Shown piece after piece: positions 25,474 to 35,035 of a stretch of DNA of 64,000 nucleotides (positions are counted from its first letter, which is position 1; each line of letters begins with the position of its first letter). The notes below the pieces were generated by a model, which saw only the letters and a list, made by a program, of their open reading frames with translations, had not been told where the DNA came from and did no database searches. The position numbers were made by a program, and so were the translations under genes. This DNA comes from Pseudomonadota bacterium. GTDB lineage: Bacteria; Pseudomonadota; Gammaproteobacteria; Pseudomonadales; Pseudohongiellaceae. Where the stretch lies: positions 1 to 64,000 of the forward strand of contig JAQCKF010000001.1 in NCBI GenBank assembly GCA_027592275.1. The letters are read 5' to 3'.

Positions 25474-26127
25474 TTATTCGCCAGCGCTTGAGAGCTGCTG
25501 ACGCTCTTTTTCTACAAGAAAATCAACAACATCAAGCATATCCGCCTGAGTTAGAACACTCTGGCCAGTGGCCACGAGGTATTTGCCATTAACAATCATG
25601 TTCGGCGTGCTGCGAATCTCGTAAGCCTGCATGCGCTGCTTAGCTTGGTTTACCTTCGTGCGCACCGAGAATGAGTTGAAGGATTTGGCGAATTCTTCTT
25701 CATTAATCCCATACTTCGCAAAAAGAGCTCCGATTTGGCCTTCGTTCTGCAGTCGGTTGCCTTCTATATTGATCGCATTGAAAACGTGCTCATGCACGAC
25801 GTCAAGGGCATCCATCGCCTCTGCTGTGTAGTAAACCTGAGCATGCACTTCCATCAGGCCGTTCCACATGGCCGGAAAGCGCCCAAAATCAACGTCTGCG
25901 GGCATTGTTGCTTCCCAGTTCGCTATAAGAGGCTCGAATCTAAAGCAGTGAGAGCAGCCGTACCAAAATACTTCCAGTACCTCGACCTTGCTTGAGTCAT
26001 TGGTATTTACAGGCGCAGCGAGCTCAGTGTAATGAGTGCCTGCAATGAATCTTTCTATCTGAGCAAAGCTAGAAAATGCCAGGGGCATTAGCAGTACAAA
26101 GGTTAAAACCTGTATTGATCGCTTCAT
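25474..26127 (-). CDS. dsbA: Periplasmic thiol:disulfide interchange protein DsbA
   Basis: 217 residues with a signal peptide (VLTFVLLMPLAFSSFA). A thioredoxin fold carries active site CSHC (FWYGCSHCF, ~56-59), an inserted helical domain and the cis-proline loop RSTPNMIVNG. It introduces disulfides into exported proteins, which type II substrates often need. The dipeptide between the cysteines is Ser-His rather than the Pro-His of E. coli DsbA, which may shift redox potential. Confidence 0.95.
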   Translation of the reverse strand: MKRSIQVLTFVLLMPLAFSSFAQIERFIAGTHYTELAAPVNTNDSSKVEVLEVFWYGCSHCFRFEPLIANWEATMPADVDFGRFPAMWNGLMEVHAQVYYTAEAMDALDVVHEHVFNAINIEGNRLQNEGQIGALFAKYGINEEEFAKSFNSFSVRTKVNQAKQRMQAYEIRSTPNMIVNGKYLVATGQSVLTQADMLDVVDFLVEKERQQLSSAGE

Positions 26128-26335
26128 TGTTTAACTCCGTCTCTTAGCTGTCTTGTTAGCTATGTAATCTATCTACGAATCTATCTGTTAATTTTTACGA
26201 ACTACAATTTACACTGTAAAAAACATTATCACAGCGTTTCGATCCCCGCTATCTCATTGACACCGATACATGACCGGTTCAGTGCAATAATCGATTCCCG
26301 CGGCGTTTGGGGGCTCGTTTAGGCCTATTTTAGTA

Positions 26336-26947
26336 CTAATTGAGGCCAGAAACGTAGCTGGCCAGCGCCTCTAGTTCCTTATCGGTAAGGCGCTCAACTA
26401 CAGTTCTCATCATCTCCCCGCCGTCATTCTGACGGACTCCCGATCTGAAATCCTTCAATTGCTGCAGTGTATATTCAGCATGTTGACCGCTCAGCGACGG
26501 GAATCCTGCGGGCGCATTACCCTTTCCTGTAGGTGAGTGACAAGCGGAGCACGCAGCAACGGCTATTTCGGAGTTTCCTGCGCGATAGAGCCTTTCAGCC
26601 AATTCTATCGACTCAGGGTCCGCGCCTTGTATTGTAGGCTGCTGAGAGGAGTACCATGCTGCGATGTCTTCCATGTCCTGATCTGACAGCGATAACACCA
26701 TGGAGGCCATGATGGCTCCGGCTCTAGCGCCAGATTTGAAGTCTTGAAGCTGTTTAACCATGTATCTAGCACTTTGGCCCGCGAGCTTCGGGTTCATCGC
26801 CAAAGGGCTGTTTCCATCCGCGCCATGACACGAACCGCACAGGGCAGATTTTGCCTGGCCCGCGGCAGCGTCGCCTTGGGCGAGGAGTAAATTAGGTATT
26901 AAGCCTACAAATGCGGCTGCAAGTACTACTATTACTGTTTTCTTCAT
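26336..26947 (-). CDS. Diheme cytochrome c4
   Basis: 203 residues with a signal peptide (VIVVLAAAFVGLIPNLLLA). Two homologous cytochrome c domains carry CGSCH (~37-41) and CSACH (~134-138) heme sites, each with a downstream Met ligand region. Cytochrome c4 passes electrons from the bc1 complex to terminal oxidases. The caa3 oxidase at 35.6-40.6 kb is a likely acceptor. Linkage with dsbA, engB and polA matches my recollection of pseudomonad gene order. The 208-base gap to dsbA holds no ORF or clear terminator. Confidence 0.93.
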   Translation of the reverse strand: MKKTVIVVLAAAFVGLIPNLLLAQGDAAAGQAKSALCGSCHGADGNSPLAMNPKLAGQSARYMVKQLQDFKSGARAGAIMASMVLSLSDQDMEDIAAWYSSQQPTIQGADPESIELAERLYRAGNSEIAVAACSACHSPTGKGNAPAGFPSLSGQHAEYTLQQLKDFRSGVRQNDGGEMMRTVVERLTDKELEALASYVSGLN

Positions 26948-27005
26948 GGGTTTTCCCGGTCACTTCCAACAAATTCAGATAAACTAGCGATCCAGCCAGT
27001 AGGCA

Positions 27006-27096
27006 GGGGACACTAACAACTTAACAACTTAAATCCGCGCCCGAAGATAGCTAACCACTTATTACTACTTTAAGTTGTTAAGTTGTTAGTGTCCCC
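27006..27096. repeat. 91-bp inverted-repeat (MITE/REP-like) element, copy 1
   Basis: The element has perfect 28-bp terminal inverted repeats beginning GGGGACACTAACAACTTAAC and an inner spacer of about 35 bases. It is the same length as copy 2 (27900-27990), differing only in the spacer. The flanks aggca and ttcta are shared as well. It encodes no protein. Elements starting GGGGACA are often mobilised by REP-associated Y1 transposases; that link is inference here. Confidence 0.9.
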
Positions 27097-27293
27097 TTCT
27101 ACGCCTCTACGGCAACTCGCGGCCTAAGACATCTGCAGCGATTCGGGCAAAATATCACTAAATCGCGGACGCGAATTATAACGTAAAATGCGCAGTGACT
27201 CTATTTATCCTCGAATTCGACGATAGAGACTGGACTGATGCATCTCTGATACACAGTGCTGAGATTAAAGATTTTTCAAAAGGTATTAAAAAA

Positions 27294-27926
27294 ATGAATT
27301 TTAATCAGGTTGAGTTCGTAACAAGCGCGGCAAACCTAGAGGCCTGCCCAGACAATTCTCTGGCGGAGGTTGCCTTTGCCGGTCGCTCGAACGCGGGCAA
27401 ATCTAGCGCAATAAACACGATTACCGGCCACAGTCGCCTTGCCCGTATCAGTAAAACGCCCGGGCGTACTCAGCTCATCAACTTCTTCGCGTTGGGCGAA
27501 GGCAGACACTTGGTAGATCTACCCGGTTACGGTTTTGCCAAAGTACCGCTCAAGGTTAAAGACAAATGGCAACGCGAACTGGAACAGTATCTACGCCAGC
27601 GCGAGGCGTTAGTTGGCTTGATTCTGCTGAGCGATATTAGACATCCGCTTAAGGAGTTCGATCGCATGATGATCGATTGGGCAGTGCAATCCGACCTACC
27701 TTTACATATCTTGCTAACTAAATCGGACAAACTGAAAAGAGGTGCGGCACAAAACACACTACTGGCCGTGCAGAAAGAAGTTGCTACTCTGGACAATGTG
27801 ACGCTGCAGCTATTCTCTTCGCTAAAAAATGTCGGCGTTGACGAGGCAAAAGCAAAACTTAGCGACTGGCTAGCTTCGCCAGATATGATCGATGAGGCAG
27901 GGGACACTAACAACTTAACAACTTAA
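27294..27926 (+). CDS. engB: Ribosome-biogenesis GTPase EngB/YsxC
   Basis: 210 residues from ATG 27294. The track start (GTG 27195) adds 33 residues not seen in the family, and [15 protein letters not shown] fits known N-termini. GTPase motifs are G1 GRSNAGKS, G2 TPGRTQ, G3 DLPGYG and G4 LLTKSDK. EngB acts in 50S subunit assembly. The last residues (GDTNNLTT and stop) are encoded by the left end of repeat copy 2, so the element has replaced the natural C-terminus. The essential G domain is intact. Confidence 0.96.
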   Translation: MNFNQVEFVTSAANLEACPDNSLAEVAFAGRSNAGKSSAINTITGHSRLARISKTPGRTQLINFFALGEGRHLVDLPGYGFAKVPLKVKDKWQRELEQYLRQREALVGLILLSDIRHPLKEFDRMMIDWAVQSDLPLHILLTKSDKLKRGAAQNTLLAVQKEVATLDNVTLQLFSSLKNVGVDEAKAKLSDWLASPDMIDEAGDTNNLTT

Positions 27927-27990
27927 ATCTGCGCCTGGAGATAGTTAACCACTTAATATTACTTTAAGTTGTTAAGTTGTTAGTGTCCCC
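27900..27990. repeat. 91-bp inverted-repeat (MITE/REP-like) element, copy 2
   Basis: Same 28-bp perfect inverted ends as copy 1. It overlaps the last 27 bases of engB including the stop codon, and ends two bases before the polA stop codon. The long stem lies between convergent engB and polA and may act as a shared transcription barrier, although it lacks a T-run. Confidence 0.92.
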
Positions 27991-27992
27991 TT

Positions 27993-30740
27993 CTAGTGCG
28001 CCTCGTCCCAATTGTCACCAACACCAACATCAACAACCAGAGGCACATCTAGTGCCGCCGCCGATGTCATTCGAAACTTTACTCCCTGGGTGAGTTGGTC
28101 GAGATCTTTCTCGCTCACTTCGAATACCAATTCATCGTGAACCTGCAATAACATCCGCGCATCAAGCTCACCCATTGCTAGCCAATGATCGATATCAATC
28201 ATCGCTCTTTTGATAATATCGGCGGCTGTGCCTTGCATAGGTGCATTGATCGCGGTGCGTTGCGCTGCCTTTCTTAACATGCCATTGCCGGCGTGAATGT
28301 CCGGTAGGTAGAGGCGTCGACCGAATAGTGTTTCGACATATCCTTTTTCGTCGGCCAATGCCTGAGTCTCATCCATGTACTTCCTAACACCAGGATATTT
28401 TTCAAAATAACGATCGACATACTCCGCCGCTTCCCCGCGGCTAATGTTTAGCTGATTGGCAAGACCGAAAGCCGACATGCCGTAGATCAAACCGAAGTTA
28501 ATTGCCTTCGCGCTTCGTCTTTGGTCAATGCTGACTTCATCGATAGCCACACCGAAAACATCTGCGGCTGTCGCCTTGTGAACATCTTGTGCATTTGAGA
28601 ACGCGCTGAGCAAGCCCTCGTCTTGCGAAAGATGCGCCATGATTCTGAGCTCTACTTGAGAATAGTCCGCGGCCAACATTTTATTCCCAGGATCGCAGAT
28701 AAATGCCTGCCTAACACGGCGTCCCTCTGCGGTACGAATCGGAATATTTTGTAAGTTAGGGTCGGTAGATGAAAGGCGACCAGTAGCTGCGACTGCTTGC
28801 TGAAAGGACGAGTGAATTCGCCCAGTGCCCTTGTTGATCTCGAGCGGGAGTTTATCTGTGTAGGTCGACTTCAGTTTGCTCAGTGATCGATGCTCCAGAA
28901 TGAGCTTCGGCAATTCGTAGTCTTTTGCTAATTCCTGCAATACAGGCTCGGCCGTTGAAGGCTGACCTGTTTTCGTTTTCTTTAGAATTGGCAGTTCTAG
29001 CTTCTCATAGAATATTGTTTGCAGTTGCTTCGGCGATCCTAAATTGAATTCCTCTCCGGCTATATCGAAGACTTGAAGCTTTAGTTTTTCTAGCTGTTTG
29101 CCTAGCTGCTTGCTGTGCTTAGCAAGCGCAACCGCATCTACACGAATACCATTACGTTCTACTTTATTCAGCACCTCGATCAGTGGCAGTTCATAATACT
29201 GATACAGGCCGAGAAGGTGTCCGTTGCTGCTCAAGCTTTGCTGCAAGATGGCAGACAGACGCAAGACATGGTCTGCTTTTTGTGCGGCGTATGGAGCGTA
29301 GTCTGAAAGCGCCACTTGCTCCGGACTAAGTTTGCCTCGACCCTTACCCAACAGGCTGTTGATATCTATAGGCGTCACCTCTAGATAATTTCTAGTTACC
29401 TGTGGCAGCTGATGCTTCGTTGCAACTGAGTTGGTGACATACGACGCTAGATGCACATCGTTCTTGACCGGCTGTAAGTTAATCTCGTAGTTTTTCAGAA
29501 CATGATCTATATGCTTTAGATCAAAGCCGACTTTTATGACCAATGGGTTTACCAGTATTGGCTTTAACTGATCCAGACATTCCGCACTATCGAGCTGGGC
29601 TGGCACATCATCGTAGTCATGTAAAAAGGGAATGTAGAAGGCCTTGCCCATTTGAATACAGATTGCGATGCCAAGAATTTTTTGATCAAGAAAATGATCG
29701 CCGATCGTTTCCAAGGAGATACTGAAGCTAGATGACGCTGCAACTTGATCGAGCAAAGATACAAAATCTTTTTTATCTAGAACTAATTTGTAGTCTACGT
29801 CTTCCTCTGCAATCAACACATCGACTTCTTCGATTGCTGATTCTTCAGTTGCGGGCTTCTTACTCTGAGGCGAGCCAGCCACACCCTGATCCTCCAGCGC
29901 TTTTACCCACGACTTAAATTCCATTTCTGAGAACAATTCGTGTAGCTTCTCTTGATTCTCCTGTGAGGCGACTAGCTCCGGTATTTTGACATCAAGAGGC
30001 ACATCCATCTTAATTGTTGCAAGCTCATAGGAGAGCCTAAGTAGGTCGATATTCTCGCGCAGTTTCTCTCCGACTTTCCCGCCTATCGCTTCTGCGTTTT
30101 CAATTATTCCTTCCATCGAGCCGTATTCCTGCAACCACTTAACAGCTGTCTTCGGACCAACGCTAGGCACGCCAGGAATATTATCTGACTTATCACCCAT
30201 GAGCGCGAGATAGTCGATGATTCTATCCGGCGCAACACCGAACTTTTCGACAACGGACTCACTGTCTAGCAGCTCGTTTGTCATAGTGTTGATCAGCGTG
30301 ACTTTGTCGTTCACAAGCTGAGCGAGATCTTTATCTCCCGTAGAAATTAGAGTAGAAATTCCCATCTCGGTTGCTTGCTGCGACAATGTACCAATTACAT
30401 CATCGGCTTCTACGTCGCTGATAATGAGAAGCGGCAGGCCCATGGCTTCGATAATTTGGTGTATCGGTTGAATTTGCGAGCGCAGCTCATCTGGCATTGG
30501 CGGCCGATTCGCTTTGTAATCCGTGTAAATTCTGCTGCGAAATGTTTTCCCCTTAGCATCAAAAATGATCGCAATATTGCTGTCCTCATAGTTCTTTATG
30601 AGACTGCGAATCATGTTGATGACTCCCTTCACTGCACCTGTCGGCTGCCCTTTACTGCTAACCAGAGGCGGGAGCGCATGGAATGCACGAAACAGATAGG
30701 AGGATCCATCTACTAGAATGAGTTGTTTTGATTCGGCCAA
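27993..30740 (-). CDS. polA: DNA polymerase I with a degenerate 3'-5' exonuclease site
   Basis: About 915 residues. TTG at 30740 has AAGGA at good distance; the track uses a TTG six codons upstream at 30758. The 5' nuclease domain is intact (LILVDGSSYLFRAF, DVEADDVIG, STGDKDLAQLV). Polymerase motifs A (DYSQVELRIMAHLS), B (RRSAKAINFGLIYG) and C (LLQVHDELVFEV) are intact. In the middle domain, E. coli proofreading residues D355, D424 and D501 correspond to Ser348, Ile417 and Lys494 (track numbering), while the E357 equivalent is kept. Proofreading is therefore predicted to be lost, but repair and Okazaki-fragment functions should remain. Confidence 0.97.
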   Translation of the reverse strand: MAESKQLILVDGSSYLFRAFHALPPLVSSKGQPTGAVKGVINMIRSLIKNYEDSNIAIIFDAKGKTFRSRIYTDYKANRPPMPDELRSQIQPIHQIIEAMGLPLLIISDVEADDVIGTLSQQATEMGISTLISTGDKDLAQLVNDKVTLINTMTNELLDSESVVEKFGVAPDRIIDYLALMGDKSDNIPGVPSVGPKTAVKWLQEYGSMEGIIENAEAIGGKVGEKLRENIDLLRLSYELATIKMDVPLDVKIPELVASQENQEKLHELFSEMEFKSWVKALEDQGVAGSPQSKKPATEESAIEEVDVLIAEEDVDYKLVLDKKDFVSLLDQVAASSSFSISLETIGDHFLDQKILGIAICIQMGKAFYIPFLHDYDDVPAQLDSAECLDQLKPILVNPLVIKVGFDLKHIDHVLKNYEINLQPVKNDVHLASYVTNSVATKHQLPQVTRNYLEVTPIDINSLLGKGRGKLSPEQVALSDYAPYAAQKADHVLRLSAILQQSLSSNGHLLGLYQYYELPLIEVLNKVERNGIRVDAVALAKHSKQLGKQLEKLKLQVFDIAGEEFNLGSPKQLQTIFYEKLELPILKKTKTGQPSTAEPVLQELAKDYELPKLILEHRSLSKLKSTYTDKLPLEINKGTGRIHSSFQQAVAATGRLSSTDPNLQNIPIRTAEGRRVRQAFICDPGNKMLAADYSQVELRIMAHLSQDEGLLSAFSNAQDVHKATAADVFGVAIDEVSIDQRRSAKAINFGLIYGMSAFGLANQLNISRGEAAEYVDRYFEKYPGVRKYMDETQALADEKGYVETLFGRRLYLPDIHAGNGMLRKAAQRTAINAPMQGTAADIIKRAMIDIDHWLAMGELDARMLLQVHDELVFEVSEKDLDQLTQGVKFRMTSAAALDVPLVVDVGVGDNWDEAH

Positions 30741-30787
30741 CTTATTTTCCTTATACAATTTCGTAGGGATTTCGATTTACACTGCGC

Positions 30788-31648
30788 CTATTCGTAGAGG
30801 CATTGGTAAAAATCATCTGCTAGATTAGCGATAAATTCGCTATAGGCATTCCCGCTAGAGTTTACATTGCTGCCTAGCAGATCAACGGTAATTTGCTTCA
30901 ATTCGTGGCCATTCAACACCGTGCTAACCAAATCCGAGCTCGAGTCGAACTCCAATAGCAAACAAGAAGGTCTCTGGTCGTTCACCTGCCTTCGTAGCTC
31001 TATAGTTTCGCGAATACTTGGCTGAACTTCCGGATCTTGCAAAATGACCATGTCATGTTGTAGGCCAAACTGTTGCTCGAAATATTGGTAAGCATTGTGG
31101 TAGACAGCATAGCTCGTCGCAGATGGTGCCTGAAACTTCTGTTCGATTTGCCGGTTTCTGCTTTCAATTTCTCTGCTAAATTTTCCCAGATTCTGGCGGT
31201 AGGAAATCGCGTTGCCTGGATCCTTTTCCGCAGCCCGCTCAGCAATCGCTTTGGCAATTAGTACTGCGTTTGAACTATCTAGCCAAAGGTGGGCATCAAG
31301 CTGCCCATCACCGATGCTATGCAATTGCAGTCCGGGTGTATCGATAACTGTGATTGTCTTTGCTTTGAACCGAGCCTGCACAAAGAAATCGCTGATGTGG
31401 GTTTCAAACAGGGGGCCTATCCATACTGCTATGTCTGCCCGAGCTAAATTGATGCGATCAGAAGGTGACACGGTGAAGTGGTGGGGCGATTGCTGCGAAT
31501 CCACAATAGAAGAAACGCTGCCATATTCCTGCACAACTGCTTCAGCAATCATCTGCAGTGGCTTAATCGTCGTAACGATATTTACGTCAGCGCGACTGAG
31601 CGAACAAAGCAGGCTAGTTAACAAAAGAATGAAATAGGATTTAGGCAT
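30788..31648 (-). CDS. znuA: Zinc ABC transporter substrate-binding protein ZnuA
   Basis: 286 residues with a signal peptide (SYFILLLTSLLCSLSRA). The cluster A-I fold is indicated by VNIVTTIKPLQMIAEAV. Metal-ligand histidines appear in SPHHF (~60), DAHLW (~124) and YHNAYQYF (~187), with an acidic residue near the C-terminus. It captures zinc in the periplasm for ZnuBC. The His/Asp-rich loop common in ZnuA is short here. It is divergent from znuCB and lies 29 bases upstream of the polA ORF in the track. Confidence 0.9.
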   Translation of the reverse strand: MPKSYFILLLTSLLCSLSRADVNIVTTIKPLQMIAEAVVQEYGSVSSIVDSQQSPHHFTVSPSDRINLARADIAVWIGPLFETHISDFFVQARFKAKTITVIDTPGLQLHSIGDGQLDAHLWLDSSNAVLIAKAIAERAAEKDPGNAISYRQNLGKFSREIESRNRQIEQKFQAPSATSYAVYHNAYQYFEQQFGLQHDMVILQDPEVQPSIRETIELRRQVNDQRPSCLLLEFDSSSDLVSTVLNGHELKQITVDLLGSNVNSSGNAYSEFIANLADDFYQCLYE

Positions 31649-31808
31649 CGGTAAAATTCAGGCAGATCTAGTTATCTCTAGAGTCTCAGGCAGCAAGGGA
31701 TTATTTGACATCAATGCTATGATAACCCATTGTCCTGCCTGCTCCTACGCGAGTGAGAACGCGACAACATCTATAGTGCCACTGCCGAGGCTGTGACGAG
31801 TAATTCGA

Positions 31809-32615
31809 ATGAGTATTCCCGATAGCAGCGCTAATACGGCCTCCGATTCCACAAGCGATGTTCATGCCCCGGGTATTCTGCTCGCGGCAAAATCAATCAA
31901 CAAGGATTTTGCCGAGAAACGAATTCTCGAGAATATCAGCCTTACTATAGAGGAAGGCCAGATAGTCACCCTGATCGGTCCAAACGGGGCTGGCAAGACC
32001 ACTCTGGTACGAGTCGCCCTTGGACTGCTGCAACCCGACTCAGGCGCCATCTATCACAGACCCAAGCTGCGGATCGGCTATATGCCGCAGCGAGTCCACG
32101 TAGAACCCACGCTACCACTGACTGTTAACCGATTCCTTCAGCTCGCCAATCGGCAAGATAAAGTGCTGCTATCCAATACCCTGAAAGATTTGAAAATAGG
32201 CCATATTGAAGGCCAGCAACTAACGGCCATATCCGGAGGCGAGTTACAACGTGTACTGCTTGCGCGCGCCCTTCTGCGCAAACCTGAGCTACTTATTCTC
32301 GATGAGCCGGCACAAGGCGTTGATCTCGCGGGCCAAGCAGAGTTATATCAGCTCATTAGCGAGATTAGTGATAGACATCGCTGTGGGGTGTTAATGATTT
32401 CTCATGACCTCCATCTTGTCATGTCTTCTACCGATGAGGTCATCTGTCTCAATCATCATATTTGCTGCCACGGCAAACCCGAGCACGTCACCAATGACCC
32501 GGCGTACCTAAGCCTATTCGGCGCCAAAGCCTCCCAGAATCTCGCCGTCTATACGCATCATCACGATCATGAACACGGGATTGGCGGCAGCGTGAAGGAG
32601 CACAAACATGATTGA
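31809..32615 (+). CDS. znuC: Zinc ABC transporter ATP-binding protein ZnuC
   Basis: 268 residues. Walker A GPNGAGKTT, signature ISGGELQRV, Walker B LLILDEPAQGVD and the H-loop SHDLHLV define the ATPase. The C-terminus is His-rich (THHHDHEHG, KEHKHD), a probable zinc-binding tail. It energises zinc uptake with ZnuA and ZnuB and overlaps znuB by eight bases. Zur control is expected from the family, but no convincing Zur box is seen in the divergent spacer. Confidence 0.95.
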   Translation: MSIPDSSANTASDSTSDVHAPGILLAAKSINKDFAEKRILENISLTIEEGQIVTLIGPNGAGKTTLVRVALGLLQPDSGAIYHRPKLRIGYMPQRVHVEPTLPLTVNRFLQLANRQDKVLLSNTLKDLKIGHIEGQQLTAISGGELQRVLLARALLRKPELLILDEPAQGVDLAGQAELYQLISEISDRHRCGVLMISHDLHLVMSSTDEVICLNHHICCHGKPEHVTNDPAYLSLFGAKASQNLAVYTHHHDHEHGIGGSVKEHKHD

Positions 32616-33432
32616 TTCTATGGTGCTGTTCTTTACTACGAATTTCGTGCTCTACGCCCTAGTTGCCGGTATTTCTCTTGCGCTAGTGGCAGGACCGTTA
32701 GGCTCATTTATTGTATGGCGCCGCATGTCCTATTTTGGAGATACACTCGCACACTCTGCCTTGCTTGGAATAGCCTTGGGCTTGCTCACCGATAGCAATC
32801 CGCAGCTAAGCATAATAGTAAGCTGTCTTGTCTTCGCTTTCTTACTCACCTTATTAGACCGACGACCCTCTATTTCTACCGATACTTTATTAGGAATTTT
32901 GGCTCACAGCAGCCTCGCCCTTGGCATCGTAGTACTTGCGCTAGCCGATTCGGTTAGAGTCGATCTCGAAGCCTATTTGTTTGGCGCATTGCTCACCATT
33001 GGTAACGCCGATTTGATCTGGGTTTTGGTCGTTGTGTCTCTCGTAGCCATCGTTCTTTCGGTGTTTTGGAACGACTTCGTATCGATTACAGTTCACGCAG
33101 AAATAGCGGAAATAGAAGGCGCAAACGTAAATCGGCTCAATCTAATTCTAGTTTTGTTGATCGCATTAACTATCGCGGTATCGATGAAAATCGTAGGGGT
33201 GTTGTTAATAACATCGCTGCTGATTATTCCCCCTGCGGCGGCATGCTCGATGGCGTCTACGCCAGAGCAAATGGCAATAAGGGCGAGTATTATAGGATGC
33301 GTCTCTGTAGTGCTAGGCTTGATTTCGGCATTCTATTTCGATGTGCCGGTAGGGCCGTCAATCGTTGTTTTGGCTACATTAATTTTTCTTGCATTCTATT
33401 TTTATCCAAGCGTTCTAAAAAATAGAAACTAA
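32608..33432 (+). CDS. znuB: Zinc ABC transporter permease ZnuB
   Basis: 274 residues with about eight hydrophobic helices of the ABC-3 family. GPLGSFIVWRRMSYFGDTLAHSALLGIALG is the conserved segment facing the ATPase. AAGGAG lies upstream of the ATG inside znuC. It is convergent with sco, seven bases apart. Confidence 0.95.
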   Translation: MIDSMVLFFTTNFVLYALVAGISLALVAGPLGSFIVWRRMSYFGDTLAHSALLGIALGLLTDSNPQLSIIVSCLVFAFLLTLLDRRPSISTDTLLGILAHSSLALGIVVLALADSVRVDLEAYLFGALLTIGNADLIWVLVVVSLVAIVLSVFWNDFVSITVHAEIAEIEGANVNRLNLILVLLIALTIAVSMKIVGVLLITSLLIIPPAAACSMASTPEQMAIRASIIGCVSVVLGLISAFYFDVPVGPSIVVLATLIFLAFYFYPSVLKNRN

Positions 33433-33439
33433 ATGTTTT

Positions 33440-34132
33440 TTACTTAACTAGTTCGCGAAAAGCCTTTATCAGGTCCTGGTCACGATACGGGGCTCGCATC
33501 ACTGCGTAGTAGTCGCCCTGTGGATTTATTACTGCGATGTGAGCACTATGTTCAATTAAATAATCCCCTTGGGCTACATCAACTTCAGCCTGCGGCCCAC
33601 CATGCTCATGCGTTGTTGCAGCTACCTCGGATTTCACTGCATCCCCGTAACCAACATACAACTGTGCCGCCAACTGCGCGATCTGCCCAGGGTCTCCACT
33701 GAGACCAATAAACTCTTCGTTGTAATTTGCCAAATAGGCAGCCATTGACTCAGGATTGTCTTGCTCGGGATCTACTGTTACGAGGAACACCCGCGGTTTC
33801 ACATCTTGGTTAAAATCCAAGCCCGCATAAAACTGACTCAATTCGGCCATCGTAAGAGGACAGATGTCCGGACAGTGCGTGAAGCCAAAGAAAACAAGAT
33901 TCCAACTCCCCTGAAGGTCGACTTTGGTGAAGAATTCTCCCTGCTGGTCGATCAGGCGAAATTCACTTAGGGTCCGCGCTTGTGGGTAGATAGTGACGCC
34001 TATTTCACGCAGCGCTGCTTCACGGGTTCGCTCTCCGCGCAGCTGAAAAAGGGCGATCAGAGCGATAACGACAAGAACATCGAATACTAGAAAGGCAATT
34101 AGTGCTGTCTTTCTCTTCGTAGTCAGTTGCAT
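33440..34132 (-). CDS. SCO1/SenC-family copper chaperone for cytochrome oxidase
   Basis: 230 residues. One N-terminal membrane anchor (~8-28) precedes a thioredoxin-like periplasmic domain with FGFTHCPDICPLT, giving the copper-binding CxxxC. A later His lies in the DYLIEHSAHIAVINP region. SCO proteins deliver copper to the CuA site of subunit II. It is transcribed away from the cox genes, 15 bases after cyoE, so cyoE-sco forms an assembly operon divergent from coxBA. Confidence 0.93.
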   Translation of the reverse strand: MQLTTKRKTALIAFLVFDVLVVIALIALFQLRGERTREAALREIGVTIYPQARTLSEFRLIDQQGEFFTKVDLQGSWNLVFFGFTHCPDICPLTMAELSQFYAGLDFNQDVKPRVFLVTVDPEQDNPESMAAYLANYNEEFIGLSGDPGQIAQLAAQLYVGYGDAVKSEVAATTHEHGGPQAEVDVAQGDYLIEHSAHIAVINPQGDYYAVMRAPYRDQDLIKAFRELVK

Positions 34133-34147
34133 GGGGAGAATTCTGGG

Positions 34148-35035
34148 TTAAATCAGGTAGTGATCAACAACCAAGGCGATGAAAAGCAGTGCCAGGTAGA
34201 GGATCGAGTAACGGAAGGTATCCATTGCGGTGCTTGGCTTTGGCTTGAACATGAGCAAACCAGACCAGCCGATGAAACCAGCACCCAGCGCAAGCGCCGA
34301 GACGAGATAGAGCAAGCCGCTCATTCCGGAGAAGAATGGGAAGACGCTTACGACTACCAGCATTAAGGTGTAGACGATGATATGAATCTTAGTTACGTGC
34401 TCACCGTGAGTAACGGGCAACATAGGCACGCCCGATTTCGCATATTCATCCTTACGGTGAATAGCCAGGGCCCAGAAGTGAGGAGGGGTCCAGGCAAATA
34501 TGATTAGAACTAGAATCAACGCACCGCCATCGATAGTGCCGGTTACGGCAGACCAGCCCAGTAGTGGTGGCATAGCCCCGGAGAGCCCACCAATAACGAT
34601 GTTCTGTGGCGTCGCGTGCTTCAAATAGCCCGTGTAGATAAATGCATAACCAACAAATGAAGCCAGCGTAAGCCAAGCACTCAGTGGGTTAACCCATAAC
34701 AACAATATTGCCATTCCCGCGACACCGATGACAATCGCGAATAGCGCGGCCTGCTTGGGCTCCACGCGACCCTGGGCGACCGGTCGGTTGTGAGTACGCT
34801 TCATGATTATGTCGATTTTTCGGTCGATCAGGTGGTTAACGACTGCACCCGAACCGGCAACTAGGGCAATGCCTAGGTTACCCAGAATAAGCACATCCAG
34901 AGGAACCATACCCGGTACTGCGAGAAACATGCCGACCAGAGAAGTCAGGATCATCAACATGACAACTCGCGGCTTGCACATCTCGTAGAAATCACGCCAG
35001 CTGCTACTGCTAATATTTGAAGCTATTTCGTTCAC
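34148..35035 (-). CDS. cyoE: Protoheme IX farnesyltransferase (heme O synthase)
   Basis: 295 residues from GTG, with seven to nine membrane helices of the UbiA family. The Asp-rich motifs NHLIDRKIDIIMKRTHNRPV and the later HRKDEYAKSGVPMLPV are conserved. It adds a farnesyl chain to heme B to make heme O, the precursor of heme A for aa3/caa3 oxidases. It is also known as CtaB. It is divergent from coxB. Confidence 0.95.
   Translation of the reverse strand: MNEIASNISSSSWRDFYEMCKPRVVMLMILTSLVGMFLAVPGMVPLDVLILGNLGIALVAGSGAVVNHLIDRKIDIIMKRTHNRPVAQGRVEPKQAALFAIVIGVAGMAILLLWVNPLSAWLTLASFVGYAFIYTGYLKHATPQNIVIGGLSGAMPPLLGWSAVTGTIDGGALILVLIIFAWTPPHFWALAIHRKDEYAKSGVPMLPVTHGEHVTKIHIIVYTLMLVVVSVFPFFSGMSGLLYLVSALALGAGFIGWSGLLMFKPKPSTAMDTFRYSILYLALLFIALVVDHYLI

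Noticed and set aside
26166-26186. Short direct repeat AATCTATCT upstream of dsbA
   Set aside because: Nine-base repeat in AT-rich DNA with no further support.
31716-31726. GCTATGATAAC dyad in the znuA-znuC spacer as a Zur box
   Set aside because: It shares only the inner TAT-N-ATA symmetry with Zur sites; too many mismatches to call.
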